In this document: positions 1 to 8,315 of the stretch, in pieces | Layout: the number at the start of each line of letters is the position of its first letter | Numbering within the stretch: position 1 is the first letter of the stretch | NCBI GenBank assembly: GCA_905221605.1 | Contig: CAJNDS010000742.1 | Span: 64,001 to 77,092, forward strand | From: Symbiodinium natans | Lineage: Eukaryota; Sar; Dinophyceae; Suessiales; Symbiodiniaceae | Length of the DNA: 13,092 bases | Direction: 5' to 3' | The notes under the pieces: generated by a model | The model's input: the letters and a program-made list of their open reading frames with translations, nothing else | Database searches by the model: none | Told to the model about the DNA's origin: nothing | Program-made: the position numbers and the translations under genes

Positions 1-52
1 CACACAATCCCTGCCCGAAACCTATAAAGAGCTATTGATTTTATCAACGGCG

Positions 53-75
53 TACGTGCACAGGTGCACTGACAC
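53..75 (+). repeat. 23-bp exact direct repeat, copy 1
   Basis: This 23-bp segment (core GTGCACAGGTGCAC, two GTGCAC palindromes separated by AG) recurs exactly at 366-388, 313 bp away. A related sequence with the same GTGCAC-N3-GTGCAC plan lies at 12025-12051. Function unknown. It could be the remnant of a dispersed short repeat. Confidence 0.85.
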
Positions 76-365
76 GACATTCCGAGCTTACAGCGCACAG
101 CCAACTAAACAGACATGTCAAAAGTCTCTGATCAGCACTCGTTTTGGAAGCGCACAGCAGGAGGCGTTGCAAGTCGTCCTGTTCGCTCCAGCACAAAAGT
201 CGCTGGGCGGACGGCGACAGAGACGCCCCACTGTTTTTGAGGGCGGAGAGGGTGGGTGTCGAAATCACTAGGTCGCGACACATCAGGACTGAGCAAACTG
301 GGTCGCTACCCTTCACAACTAGGCAACAATCAGCGGCGTGCGACAAGAACGCTCTCTCATGTCAT

Positions 366-388
366 TACGTGCACAGGTGCACTGACAC
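366..388 (+). repeat. 23-bp exact direct repeat, copy 2
   Basis: Exact second copy of the segment at 53-75. Its left flank (358-366, CATGTCATT) is not shared with copy 1 but is shared with the diverged third copy at 12025-12051. Confidence 0.85.
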
Positions 389-2158
389 TACAACGTTCGT
401 ACTGTAAAGAAACTCAGCGGCATCGAGCACTCTGCTGCACAAAACTGGACAGGGGTAACAGGGACGGAGCTGCCGCACGGCAATGGACGTTGGCCCGCAC
501 ATTCACCAGAGCGTCACGGTAACTGGGTCGATCTCGCTCTAGCCAGCTAGCGCCTACGCGGCGCAGCGACGGTGGTACCTGCACACGGGAAATCTTCGCG
601 CACTCCACTCCAGTCAGAGCTCTGCACACTGCGCATCGGAGTATCCCACATGTCCAAGGTTTGCTCAGCAGCACGCTGCGCTTTCGTGAACTTGCTCACG
701 AAGGATTGCACGGTCTGGACTTCTGCCGCAACATTGGCGGCGGCCAGCGCGCGACGGGCATCGTAATCCACCACTGACACAACAGGCGTTTCACCTCAGA
801 TCAAGAGGTCTCAACTCGACTGTTGGAGCAGGAAGCCATCCTGGCGCTGGAGAACACGGCTGAAGTCACATTTCAGCACCCCCAGCGAAAAACAAGTCCG
901 AGCCATCGCACCACAATAGTCCCAGGAATCCACGCCGCTGACCACCAACTAAACAGGGAACGAGTTGTCAAGTGACAGGGGACGCATGCAACTGTGCGCA
1001 ACAACGCGTGGCCACTCATTAGCCCTGGGCATGCGCCTGTGGCTCAACATAGCACCAAGGCCTGCCACTGGAGCCAGTGGGACTCGGAGCCTCAGCACGC
1101 CAGTTCAGACGACTTGTCAGGCCCGTCAAGCTGCACCCCTGCAAGTCGCCCTCCACTGAGCAGAGCACATCCGTGCATCCTGTGTACACGTGCTTATCCT
1201 GCAATAAGGCCAGAGTTTCGCTTACAGGACACTTACACACACATACACAGATTCTGCTAAGCTAACAGCTCGATCACTGCTCGATTGCTTTGACCAACTT
1301 TCACGACACAGCCGACATGGGGACATCCTTTTCGACTAAACAAAGAATCCTGCACAAACGCGGCTGCGCACAAGCGCCCATCGACCTGTGCACAGCAAGC
1401 AGCCAAACGCTCTCACTTCCCCACACAGCTCTCAGCACGGACCAGGCGACGATGTTGCTGGCGGAAGGCTGTTAGAGGCTTGAGCTGCTCACGCGACAAG
1501 TCGGCGCCCAGCTGCGCTTCAGCCCTCAAAACAAGCAGAGCGATGATCCCAACCGCGGCTTGCATGGCTTTCCAGACCCTCCAGACCCTCCAGCTCGAAC
1601 TCTAAGTTTCCTATCGTCGTCACCTTTCTTCCTGAACTTCCGGAAACGCGCGCAAGCTGGATCAAAACGCGTCATTTTAATCATTATTTCGTTTGGCATG
1701 AAGCGGCGACAAAAAAAAGCTTGGGCCCAAAAAAAGTCTGCATTTGAAGAAGCAAAGCCCACTCTGCCCGCCAGGAGGTACTTTTAAACGTTTTGCTGAA
1801 CAGCGGTCGGTCTGCTCAAGCGAAGAAACATCCTCACGCACGAAAAACCCAGCAGAGAAAGAGACTCAAACATCCCTCCTACATAGAAGCATGCAGGGCG
1901 CCCTCCTTCTTTTTGCGACGAATTATCCAAGGCAGCCGTCCGGCCTGCGCGAGCTAGTAAAGCGAAGGAAAGAGAAAACAAAGCAGGGAGCAGTCTCTGC
2001 TGCACACAGAGTTTAGAGACCGAGAAACACCATCGTGCTCAGCGATCCCACTTTGCTGCATGGACTGAACACAAGCGGCCTTTTTATCAGACGTTGGGAT
2101 TATGCGCACCCGAGTGCAAAGAACCAAAAAAGCCTCCAGGCATCCCAACCCACTTTTA

Positions 2159-2173
2159 GGGCGGGCGGGTGGG
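2159..2173 (+). other. Tight G-quadruplex motif
   Basis: GGGCGGGCGGGTGGG: four runs of three G with single-base loops, on the plus strand, so on the template for minus-strand transcription. The following bases (GTGGGAAACAAAGACAACTG) resemble those after the motif at 12499-12513. Confidence 0.75.
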
Positions 2174-2598
2174 AAACAAAGACAACTGGCTGCACAAGAG
2201 CAGCCCAACACGGACAACCCCCAACCAAGATCGGACTGCTGGACAGCTCTTCACACACAACTACACACAAGGCGCGCGTGCGAGATAGAGAGGGCCGCTG
2301 TCGCGTGTAGCAACAGCGCAACCACACCACAAAAGGAGGCGTGCGCGCGCTCAAGAACTGAAGCTCTGCGCAGATGCACCGGGAACCTATGTTGCGCAGA
2401 GCTAGAATGAGCTCACATCCACAACCGCAAGCGATTGTATTGCACGCGCCCCCACTACGCCGGCCCTCCGGTGCCCTACACGCACTGACCTGCGCACGCA
2501 AGTTGTCAGCTTTACCACGAAAGCGCAGCTCATTGTAGCCATTGACGCAGTTGTTCGAATCACTGCTTGGTCATGAGAAGTCAGGCCACACGGCACCT

Positions 2599-3092
2599 TT
2601 ACGTAGCCCGTGCACTCGCAACCTTCAGCAAGCACTGCACTGCCAAGCGCCTAGGGTCAGCTCCTAAGGTCAGCTGCCGCAATGGAAAAGCGGGCAGAAT
2701 CTCACCACAACGCTTTTCCCGCTGCCACAGCAGCGGAAGTCTTTTCTCGAAGACGGACAGCCTCTTCTGCAAGCCCAGCTGCGTGACGCATATCTGCCTG
2801 AACAATGTGACACGCTCAACAGGTTGCGTCTCTTGATGAAGGGACAGGTCCTCGCCTTGCTCTCCTCCCACGCCAGCGCCTGAAGAGCTGGGTCGTCGGT
2901 TCCTTGCGCATTATAGCTAAGTACTATTTTGGCCCCGACACGGCCGCTATGTGGCGGGCCACAACTGCGCCAATACACGTAGGACCTAGGACCTTCTTCA
3001 AGCTGGATATCAATCCGATGAATAGGATCCGCGGCTACATCGGGCGCCGGCCTTTCACTTGCTGCCAACTTGGGAGACATCACCGTGCACAA
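2599..3092 (-). other. Possible degraded exon pieces, unrecognised
   Basis: Two overlapping minus-strand open stretches here look slightly more protein-like than the rest of the left flank. The piece at about 2880-3075 reads with few Cys and includes DPIHRIDIQLEEGPRSY. The piece at about 2690-2850 is in another frame and is amphipathic and Leu/Gln/Arg-rich (QLGLQKRLSVFEKRLPLL), as in a short coiled coil. They would need a frameshift or splice near 2850-2880 to join. I recognise no family, and chance reading frames are a real alternative. Confidence 0.15.
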
Positions 3093-3756
3093 GATTGCTC
3101 TGACATCCTACACAGCAGCACACACTGCTACTGCAAGCATAAGATTCAAAGCCCAAAGCACAAACATGAGCACAGCACTGAAGGCCAAACACCAAACTAC
3201 CAGAGAACGCAACGCACATTTACCTGTCAATCGTGAATCAAAGCGGGGCGTTGCTGCGCACGCCAGACTGTCGTTGACGCAGGCAGTCAAAACAGAAAAC
3301 GCTCCAGCATCGGGGAATGACAGCGATCGCTCTTTTTCTCACGGTGTGGGAATGAAGCAAACATGTTGGCATAACATGTCCAACAGTAGCAGCAGCGGCA
3401 ACAACAACTACAAGACAATCATTTCCTGTATCAGCATGGGCGCACTGGGGGTGGCAGATGGGGCGCAGCAAAACTTGCAGCACGCGCAAGCGAGAGCCGG
3501 GCGCACTGCCAAACCCAACCCGAGCCGGCACCCCCGACACAGACGAGCTGGCCTGTAGACCCAAACCAACCAGAACAACCCTGGGAAGTGGTTTAGGGAA
3601 GATGTTTGGACGCCAAGCATGTTGCACACGCAAGGCGCCGGGGTTAACCCCTACGCAGGAGAAATGCACTCAGCCACACCGCTGCTTCTGGGCTAGGCTC
3701 CCAAAAGAAAGCCGCACTTGAATCCACTCTTCGCTTTCGGCGGCAGCCGCAACCCA

Positions 3757-3771
3757 GGGAGGGCGGGCGGG
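3757..3771 (+). other. Tight G-quadruplex motif
   Basis: GGGAGGGCGGGCGGG, four G3 runs with single-base loops on the plus strand, followed by CGCAAAC. It precedes the first copy of the 79-bp direct repeat, as the motif at 4019-4034 precedes the second copy. Confidence 0.75.
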
Positions 3772-3888
3772 CGCAAACTGACGAATCGAATCAAGAACAA
3801 TCACAGGAAAGTTTCACGCAGCTCAAGCAATGGCAAGCGTTTACGCGCAGCCGACGTTGAGTGGCACGCGCTCAACTAGCCCACCTAC

Positions 3889-3967
3889 CCAACACACACA
3901 GACTGCACGCCTCTTTTCAATGAGCTTGCACACAAGAAAGGGGCCGCAGCCCAATCGCTTCTCCCAA
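3889..3967 (+). repeat. 79-bp direct repeat, copy 1
   Basis: Matches 4133-4211 over 79 bp with one mismatch (TGA versus TAA after CTTTTCAA), at an offset of 244 bp. Each copy is preceded by a GGGCGGGC-type G-rich run followed by GCGCA and by a weakly similar CGCA-rich stretch. This suggests a diverged tandem unit of roughly 245-260 bp of which only the 79-bp part is well conserved. It lies 300-380 bp beyond the RNase H stop, where a terminal repeat of the retroelement could be expected. I found no matching copy at the other end. Confidence 0.9.
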
Positions 3968-4018
3968 TCACCGCTCCCTTACAGGAAAGCCACTTGGGGC
4001 ACCGGTAAATGCCACTCA

Positions 4019-4034
4019 GGGCGGGCTGGGCGGG
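4019..4034 (+). other. Tight G-quadruplex motif
   Basis: GGGCGGGCTGGGCGGG, four G3 runs with loops of one or two bases on the plus strand, followed by CGCAGAAA. It probably belongs to the second copy of the roughly 245-260-bp tandem unit. Confidence 0.7.
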
Positions 4035-4132
4035 CGCAGAAATATGCGACTACTGCAGCAATTTCTGCAATAAAAACGGCTGCAGTTGTGAGTGTATGGT
4101 GCATGCGCAAGCTGACGCTGTACGCAGGCATA

Positions 4133-4211
4133 CCAACACACACAGACTGCACGCCTCTTTTCAATAAGCTTGCACACAAGAAAGGGGCCGCAGCCCAATC
4201 GCTTCTCCCAA
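4133..4211 (+). repeat. 79-bp direct repeat, copy 2
   Basis: Second copy of the 3889-3967 repeat, one mismatch. It ends 54 bp short of the RNase H stop codon, so in the sense direction it would sit in the 3' untranslated region of pol. Confidence 0.9.
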
Positions 4212-4265
4212 CTTCAGGTGTGACAAGCTTCCCAACCAACGGGTTCAGATCTCTGAACAATGCGC

Positions 4266-4805
4266 TCACTTCCAAGGCGACTGCAATATTTCCATGATAT
4301 CCACGGAATACCGTTTACGCAAATCAGCACCAGCTGGGATCTCATCACGGCTGAGCCGATCCGCCCAAACATTTCGTTCTCCAGCAATATGCGAGAAATG
4401 CAGTGTGAGGTTCCACTTGCAACAATAATACCCCAGTGCCTGGAGAACAAAACACAAGGGCTCCTTCTGGCTCATCGACTTTACCGAAGCAGCAGTAACG
4501 CCAGCATTGTCACAAAGCTGGCGAAATTGCACTGTCACGGTGGAAGAAGGCAATCGAGCACGCCTGCGACGCAGCACCAGAAGAATCAGTTGCGCAACTG
4601 CTTCCAAGGCCGCATCACAGGCTTGAAGCGAAGTGTTGCTCTCCGCGCGAAACCAGGAAGGAAGTGATTTCCTGGTCAGCTGTACGCTGAACCAATGGAT
4701 CTCCGCCGCATCCACTGGGGCGCCATCCGGCAACCACCAACCTCCCAGGCCAGCACGCTCAGCGTCCGCCCAGGCGTCAGCCGCGGCCAAGCCCGATGAA
4801 TGTGT
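4266..4805 (-). CDS. RNase H domain of the retroelement pol (frame-separated segment)
   Basis: The ribonuclease H domain degrades the RNA of the RNA-DNA hybrid during cDNA synthesis. In the open frame that runs 4904-4266 (212 codons), the recognisable domain starts near residue 34. The first catalytic Asp lies in DAWADAERAGLGGWW (residues 43-47), the Glu in DAALEAVAQL (E101), the next Asp in CDNAGV (D132) and the last in the closing motif HIAGERNVWADRLSR (D182). This last motif is the familiar HIPG-x-N-x-ADxLSR block of Ty3/DIRS-type RNases H. The tail (RKRYSVDIMEIL) and stop look natural. The first part of this open frame (4904 to about 4806) does not look native. The upstream coding continues in the neighbouring frame, so a one-base shift occurs near 4800-4830. 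All four acidic residues are present, but as placed the domain is cut off from the RT. Confidence 0.75.
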   Translation of the reverse strand, partial: THSSGLAAADAWADAERAGLGGWWLPDGAPVDAAEIHWFSVQLTRKSLPSWFRAESNTSLQACDAALEAVAQLILLVLRRRRARLPSSTVTVQFRQLCDNAGVTAASVKSMSQKEPLCFVLQALGYYCCKWNLTLHFSHIAGERNVWADRLSRDEIPAGADLRKRYSVDIMEILQSPWK

Positions 4806-5212
4806 GGGGCAAATTGGAGCGGAATAAACGTGCTTACCGAAATGGCGTTGTAAAACAAAGTAGCTGCCCTGACTGACTGAGAATCCACCAGACAGGTCGA
4901 GCAACCGTAGTTGTACAATACCACACTAACGCATCCACGACGTATCCGCGGTGAGACAAGAGCTGTTGACTGCAAAGAAGTGATCACCGCATTGTTAACC
5001 GAATGAAGCTTCCAGCCAGCGCAAACATCGCAAAAGAGCAAAGACTGCGAAACCCGCAAATCCTGTCCCAGTACCTGAACCAGCGAAAAGAAGTCGTCCA
5101 CACATAGCAATCTACGTTCTGTGCACTCACTCCATGAACATGTAGGGGCGCTACTCGGTTCATGAGGGGTTCCCTCATAGTGCGTTGGATGTCCCTGATC
5201 TCAGGGGCCGCC
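4806..5212 (-). CDS. RT-RNase H connector segment of pol (frame-separated fragment)
   Basis: This minus-strand frame is open from a TGA just above 5212 down into the RNase H region. Its central part reads as protein-like sequence: GWKLHSVNNAVITSLQ followed by LVSPRIRRGCVSVVLYNYG. From memory it resembles the region between RT thumb and RNase H in dinoflagellate retroelement proteins; no alignment was run. It is in a different frame from both the RT (ending 5452) and the RNase H (from about 4805). Going down, a -1 shift near the PLQFAP codons would join it to RNase H. The gap 5213-5451 may be an intron: GTGAGA lies close to the RT end and a CAG-GG acceptor-like site near 5212. Neither splice site is proven. 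Confidence 0.45.
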
Positions 5213-5451
5213 CAGCGGCGCGCTGCACACAGCGAATGCTCATGGGCATGATGGGGGACAACACCTCCCACAGCCCACAGCGGCACCCAGTGCCTCTACC
5301 ACAACCGCCAAAAATGCGGAGGGCAGTCGCTCACACCGTGAGTAAACCCTCCTTGAATGACCCACAGAGTCCACAGGAGTGTTAACGAGGACAATAAAAA
5401 CTTCAAGTCCAGGGAGAGGAGGGCGGGGCAAAAGAAACTTGCCTAGGCACA

Positions 5452-6432
5452 CTAGACTCTGGCACACAGAGTCTCACATTTTGGCTCGAGTACACTTGAG
5501 CCAACAAAGCAAGATACATGTTTCCAAACATGCTCACTGTAGTGACGCAAGAACGAAGGCTGTTCACCTAGCCTGCCCGCCCGCGGCTTATGCAACAGCT
5601 TGTAAAGGGCTGCCAACCAGGCACGCAGCCAAAAGGCCCCGCCGCAGAACCAGCCAAGAAATCCCACCACCTTCTCGACCTGTCTGCGTTCCACCTTGTT
5701 GCCCTTGTGGAGCAAAGGACGTAGCGCTTCGAGAGCCTTGGCCACCTTGTCCGCTAAACTGGCTTGGCATGTATCTGCGTGGAACTTCCAGCCAATCCAC
5801 ACCAAGCACTGACCAAAGCGCAACTTGCCCCAGCTCAGAGGCACGCCAATCCCACAAAGAAACATTAGAGAATGAAGCGCCAGAAGTGGTGCCACGGCAG
5901 TAGGCAAAAACTCCAGCCCATCATCCACAAACAAAAATAACCCGTGCTTCACCCAAATGACGCGATGAAGCATCCTCACCAACCAAGCACCAACAAGACT
6001 GAACCAAAACGCAGCCCACTTACATCCAAAGTAGCAACTCCGATAGCAATACCAAACACCATCCAGCACAAAACAAGAGTACCCCTGCTCATACTCTCTC
6101 ACAAGCACCAACTTGCGCGCTCCCTTCACGTCAAAACTGCAGAGGCACCAGCTCATAGCACGGTCAACGCAAGACAAGAATCGTTGCACGGCGTGCAACG
6201 AAGGATTTCGTACCTTCTCAAGGACTTGGCTAGCCGCGTTGGCACCACTGACGGACCCGTCCCCAATAAGTCGCGGGTTCTTGCCAGGCACCTGAACTAC
6301 ACCAAATTTGCCAGCAGCAATACGATCTCCCCATCTCGCACGAGCTTCTGCTTCCCCTCCAGGAAGAACAAACGCGTGGCCGGCGGCAACATCATCCATG
6401 ACAAGCTTTTTTGCCAAAGCCAAATTATCGGA
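5452..6432 (-). CDS. Reverse transcriptase catalytic domain (palm and thumb)
   Basis: RNA-dependent DNA polymerase core. Numbered from the top of the 374-codon open frame at 6576, the family sequence begins near residue 49 (SDNLALAKKL). The template-grip region is KFGVVQVPGKNPRLIGDGSVSG (about 90-111), motif A is SFDVKGARK (D149), motif B is YFGCKWAAFWF (182-192), and motif C is LFVDDGLEF with the FVDD box at 5931-5920. Motifs D/E are PLSWGKLRFGQCLVWIGWKF, followed by a thumb with VGFLGWFCGG. All three catalytic Asp are present. The NPRLIGDGSVSGAN block resembles the RDPRL-xx-DSS-xSG block I associate with dinoflagellate RTs. The last 15 or so residues before the TAG at 5452 do not look native, and a GTGAGA near 5471 could be a splice donor. 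Residues 1-48 of this frame overlap the 220-codon segment and are probably not the translated frame. Confidence 0.85.
   Translation of the reverse strand, partial: SDNLALAKKLVMDDVAAGHAFVLPGGEAEARARWGDRIAAGKFGVVQVPGKNPRLIGDGSVSGANAASQVLEKVRNPSLHAVQRFLSCVDRAMSWCLCSFDVKGARKLVLVREYEQGYSCFVLDGVWYCYRSCYFGCKWAAFWFSLVGAWLVRMLHRVIWVKHGLFLFVDDGLEFLPTAVAPLLALHSLMFLCGIGVPLSWGKLRFGQCLVWIGWKFHADTCQASLADKVAKALEALRPLLHKGNKVERRQVEKVVGFLGWFCGGAFWLRAWLAALYKLLHKPRAGRLGEQPSFLRHYSEHVWKHVSCFVGSSVLEPKCETLCARV
5477..5504 (+). other. Hairpin with arms resembling the dinoflagellate spliced leader
   Basis: On the plus strand CATTTTGGCTCGAG (5477-5490) differs at one base from the last 14 bases of the dinoflagellate spliced leader. 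After a 4-base gap, CTTGAGCCAA (5495-5504) is the exact reverse complement of the last 10 bases of the leader. The two arms pair (10 bp, one G-T) as a hairpin. It overlaps the C-terminal end of the RT frame, so it may be coincidence. Confidence 0.3.
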
Positions 6433-7087
6433 AGCTGCGCCACGGCTCCAGATGCACCCGCAAATCCTGCTCAACGGCGACAGGTTCCGCGACCTCTTCC
6501 CATACACCTGAAGGAGGGATCGGTTGCACAATCCCAGTGGAAACGCCTTCCAGCAGAAGTCTAGGAAGTTCGACATCCTGATCAGACGTCAAGGCACACA
6601 GCGCTTGCCAAACACTTAACAGAAAGGGCTGGTTGTCCACAACGCTGTCGTCGCAGACAAAACCCTTGCTGGAAAGAAATGACAAAACCTCACTGCGCAA
6701 CACCTCGACCTCATCTGGAGTGAACAGAGACTCTTCGCAGCGATTCTCAACATGAGCGCTCAGCCTTTTCAGAAGACCCCACTCGGAGGCTAAATGGCCA
6801 AACCTTTTTCGCAAGGCAGAAAAGTGATCCTCCCTTTCGCGGGGTACACTCCAATCAGCCGTAGACAGGCAGCCCCCACCATCAACAATAGGGATCCGCG
6901 AGCGCAGGTTCACACAAGCATTCGTTTGTGGACAGCAAGCTGACAAAGATGAATTACTCCTCCTCAAATGCCCCACATCAACAGCCGAAGATTCAAGAGA
7001 ACCAGCCAGCAAAGAGGCTGACTCAAAGGACTCCTTCACAACTTCGGCACAAGCAGTAGGCAATGCACCCGAGGAGTCAACATTCAA
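6425..7087 (-). CDS. N-terminal part of pol, upstream of the RT core
   Basis: This 220-codon stretch runs in the same frame as the zinc-finger gag ORF and is separated from it by TAG-GAG-TGA plus a few codons. It has no ATG near its start (the first codon at 7087 is TTG), so it was probably made as a gag-pol fusion or joined by splicing. The first half is Ser-rich and linker-like. The second half leads into the RT: PRLLLEGVSTGI, IPPSGVWEEV and DLRVHLEPWRS, where the frame hits TAA at 6425. The sense carries on in the next frame as SDNLALAKKL, so one extra base (or two missing) at about 6428-6440 separates the two halves. The +1 direction does not fit a standard -1 slippery-site frameshift. 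Confidence 0.65.
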   Translation of the reverse strand: MNVDSSGALPTACAEVVKESFESASLLAGSLESSAVDVGHLRRSNSSLSACCPQTNACVNLRSRIPIVDGGGCLSTADWSVPREREDHFSALRKRFGHLASEWGLLKRLSAHVENRCEESLFTPDEVEVLRSEVLSFLSSKGFVCDDSVVDNQPFLLSVWQALCALTSDQDVELPRLLLEGVSTGIVQPIPPSGVWEEVAEPVAVEQDLRVHLEPWRSFR

Positions 7088-7099
7088 ACCACCAGATAG

Positions 7100-7108
7100 T
7101 CACTCCTA
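7100..7108 (-). promoter_or_regulatory. Gag-pol junction with two in-frame stops
   Basis: Sense strand reads AAG TAG GAG TGA CTA TCT. Gag and the first pol segment share a frame across it. TGA followed by CTA is a known leaky-stop context in eukaryotes, and TAG-G occurs at a retroviral readthrough site, but two stops in a row make readthrough of both unlikely. Decay or a splice are the alternatives. Confidence 0.35.
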
Positions 7109-8206
7109 CTTCCCAGAGCAAAAATCAGCACCGTGATCCTCCCTCCAACAAAGCTGACAGCGATGAGCGAATCTGCAATCCTCAGCTGAAAACTTGCACT
7201 TGTGCTTCTGGAAGGCGTCACACAAAGAGCGCTTCAACCTCTTCTCCGGCACACTGTCACCCGCATTCACACGACGCCGCAAGGGAGGCCTCTTAGGATT
7301 TGGCTTCCCCGTGAAGTCTCTATCCTTGCCCTTGCCTACCCCCTTTGTTGCCTTTCGGCGGGCAAAAGAGAAGGCGACGAAGGCAGTCCGCTCCTTCACA
7401 ACTGTCTGCAAAGCATCATCAGGCTGCTCCCCCTTGTACAGCAGCTTGAACACATCACCCATCACTTGCCGATCTGCCTCCTCAGCCTCCTTTACGGTTG
7501 GAAGCCGATAACCTTCAGCAGGCGGCTCTGTGTAAAGGGCCATAAACTGCGCATTGTATTGCGCCCAGCTGTAGGGGTGCCCGCAACCGCAAAGAACATA
7601 GGCATTGGCGCGCACTCCAAGCAATTTTTCCACTCGAAAAGGAGACGCACCATCGTCTTCAACCTCTTCTGCTTCCCAGCCATTGCTCATAGCCAGATAT
7701 TCCCAAGCATCTTTCGGCTTGGCTGACTTTTTCTTTTCTCGCATGCGCTGAATGGCATCCTCGCTGAGGATCTTCCTCCAGGAGATCCACTCCCAGGAGC
7801 GACTTGTACACTGCGCCCGCACCGACTGCAAGAGCTGTAACCCCGGCAACGTCATGTCAGAGATAAACACACCAGGATAATTCTTCTCGAACTTCTCAAC
7901 CAACTGATGCCGGTCACCAGCCGACATGCGTGAGGAAAGTTGTAAGAAAGGCAACGCCAACTGCTGAGATGACTCAGCCACACTCTGAGAACCAGACGAA
8001 GGAGTTTTGCAGTCCTTCAATTCACACCACACTGCTCTCAAGGCGAACTTGGCCGCAACCAGAGCAGCGTGGGCATAAGCATCCAGCTTTTCCAAACTCC
8101 GAAACGCATGAAAGAAAAGTTGACTTGTGACATACTTCGCCGCAACAACATCAGCCAGCGCATCAGGCACACCAGCGTTGCGCAGCATCAACGGCCAAGC
8201 GGACAT
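7106..8206 (-). CDS. gag: Gag-like nucleocapsid protein with CCCH finger and CCHC zinc knuckle
   Basis: Structural protein that would bind and package the element RNA. I chose the ATG at 8206 (366 codons), since the frame opens upstream only from a TTG and the next residues (MSAWPLMLRNAGVPDALADVV) resemble the N-termini of the other two ORFs. A Lys/Arg-rich linker includes KGVGKGKDRD and RPPLRRR. The C-terminus holds, in this numbering, C329-X7-C337-X6-C344-X3-H348 (a CCCH-type finger, slightly off the classic spacing) and C350-X2-C353-X4-H358-X4-C363, an exact retroviral zinc knuckle. The stop TAG follows three codons later, with pol in the same frame. The 73-bp segment 7790-7862, coding SDMTLPGLQLLQSV and on, fits smoothly in this protein. 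An inverted copy sits at 8365-8437, so this one is probably the original. Confidence 0.8.
   Translation of the reverse strand: MSAWPLMLRNAGVPDALADVVAAKYVTSQLFFHAFRSLEKLDAYAHAALVAAKFALRAVWCELKDCKTPSSGSQSVAESSQQLALPFLQLSSRMSAGDRHQLVEKFEKNYPGVFISDMTLPGLQLLQSVRAQCTSRSWEWISWRKILSEDAIQRMREKKKSAKPKDAWEYLAMSNGWEAEEVEDDGASPFRVEKLLGVRANAYVLCGCGHPYSWAQYNAQFMALYTEPPAEGYRLPTVKEAEEADRQVMGDVFKLLYKGEQPDDALQTVVKERTAFVAFSFARRKATKGVGKGKDRDFTGKPNPKRPPLRRRVNAGDSVPEKRLKRSLCDAFQKHKCKFSAEDCRFAHRCQLCWREDHGADFCSGK
7790..7862 (+). repeat. Perfect 73-bp inverted repeat, left arm
   Basis: Exact reverse complement of 8365-8437, with 502 bp between the arms. It starts CTCCCAGGAGCG and ends CATGTCAGAG. It lies inside the zinc-finger gag ORF, where its reading (SDMTLPGLQ and following) suits the protein. 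Both edges are sharp: bases 7789 and 7863 already fail to pair with 8438 and 8364. Confidence 0.95.
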
Positions 8207-8315
8207 GACAACGCAAAGAAGGCAAGGCCAGCAATAGCAACCTGATCCAACGTCTGTCTTCAACTCTCAAGCAACTAACAACCACCATCACCACGCATGC
8301 AATGATGCCCACACA

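Larger units (their letters stand above)
1..4265. other. Long non-coding left flank with repeats and G-quadruplex motifs
   Basis: I see no convincing gene in this 4.2-kb stretch, which lies downstream of the RNase H stop on the element strand. Open frames here are short, lack recognisable motifs and have the Cys/Ser/Pro/Thr-rich look of translated non-coding DNA. The plus strand is A+C-rich with short CA runs (for example around 1231-1250), an A-run-rich patch at about 1670-1740, and a small tandem of ccagaccct at about 1571-1590. Repeats and G-rich motifs are listed separately. The most protein-like stretch is on the minus strand at 2599-3092. The part nearest 4265 may be the 3' untranslated or terminal region of the retroelement, but no element boundary could be defined. 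Confidence 0.6.
4266..7087 (-). pseudogene. pol: Retroelement pol (RT-connector-RNase H), broken by frame changes
   Basis: Taken together, 7087-4266 is one pol gene of a tyrosine-recombinase (DIRS/Ngaro-like) retroelement, in at least four frame segments: the N-terminal part (same frame as the zinc-finger gag), the RT core, the connector and RNase H. I see no aspartic protease (no DTG/DSG-centred domain) and no DDE integrase, which fits a group that integrates through a tyrosine recombinase. Breaks: two stops between gag and pol at 7108-7100, a +1 shift near 6428-6440, an unresolved junction at 5213-5471, and a -1 shift near 4800-4830. One break could be a programmed shift or an intron. So many together argue for decay, or for several introns. 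The RT and RNase H active-site residues are all still present, so any decay is recent. Confidence 0.6.

Noticed and set aside
2100-2501. Minus-strand ORF of 133 codons
   Set aside because: Cys/Trp/Val/Leu-rich reading of a CA-rich complement with no family pattern; it also runs over a G-quadruplex motif.
2547-2566. tRNA-like T-arm (GTTCGAATC within a GCAGT/ACTGC stem)
   Set aside because: The loop is 10 bases rather than 7, and no acceptor, D or anticodon arm could be built around it.
3070-3558. Plus-strand ORF of 162 codons in the left flank
   Set aside because: Its composition (Thr, Ala, His, Asn, Ser runs) follows the A+C bias of the strand, and no conserved motif is seen. A chance frame is most likely.
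5162-5178. Perfect hairpin ATGAGGG-GTT-CCCTCAT
   Set aside because: Only 7 bp with a 3-base loop, single, and within the unresolved RT-connector region. A stem this short can occur by chance.
5575-5590. A fifth hairpin with the same CGCCCG-type loop
   Set aside because: Only a 3-bp stem, on the opposite strand, and within the RT thumb coding sequence.
5944-6564. Long plus-strand ORF (206 codons) opposite the RT
   Set aside because: It is antisense to the RT catalytic motifs, is Lys/Thr/Ser/Pro-rich, and has no recognisable domain. The minus frame carries the FVDD box.
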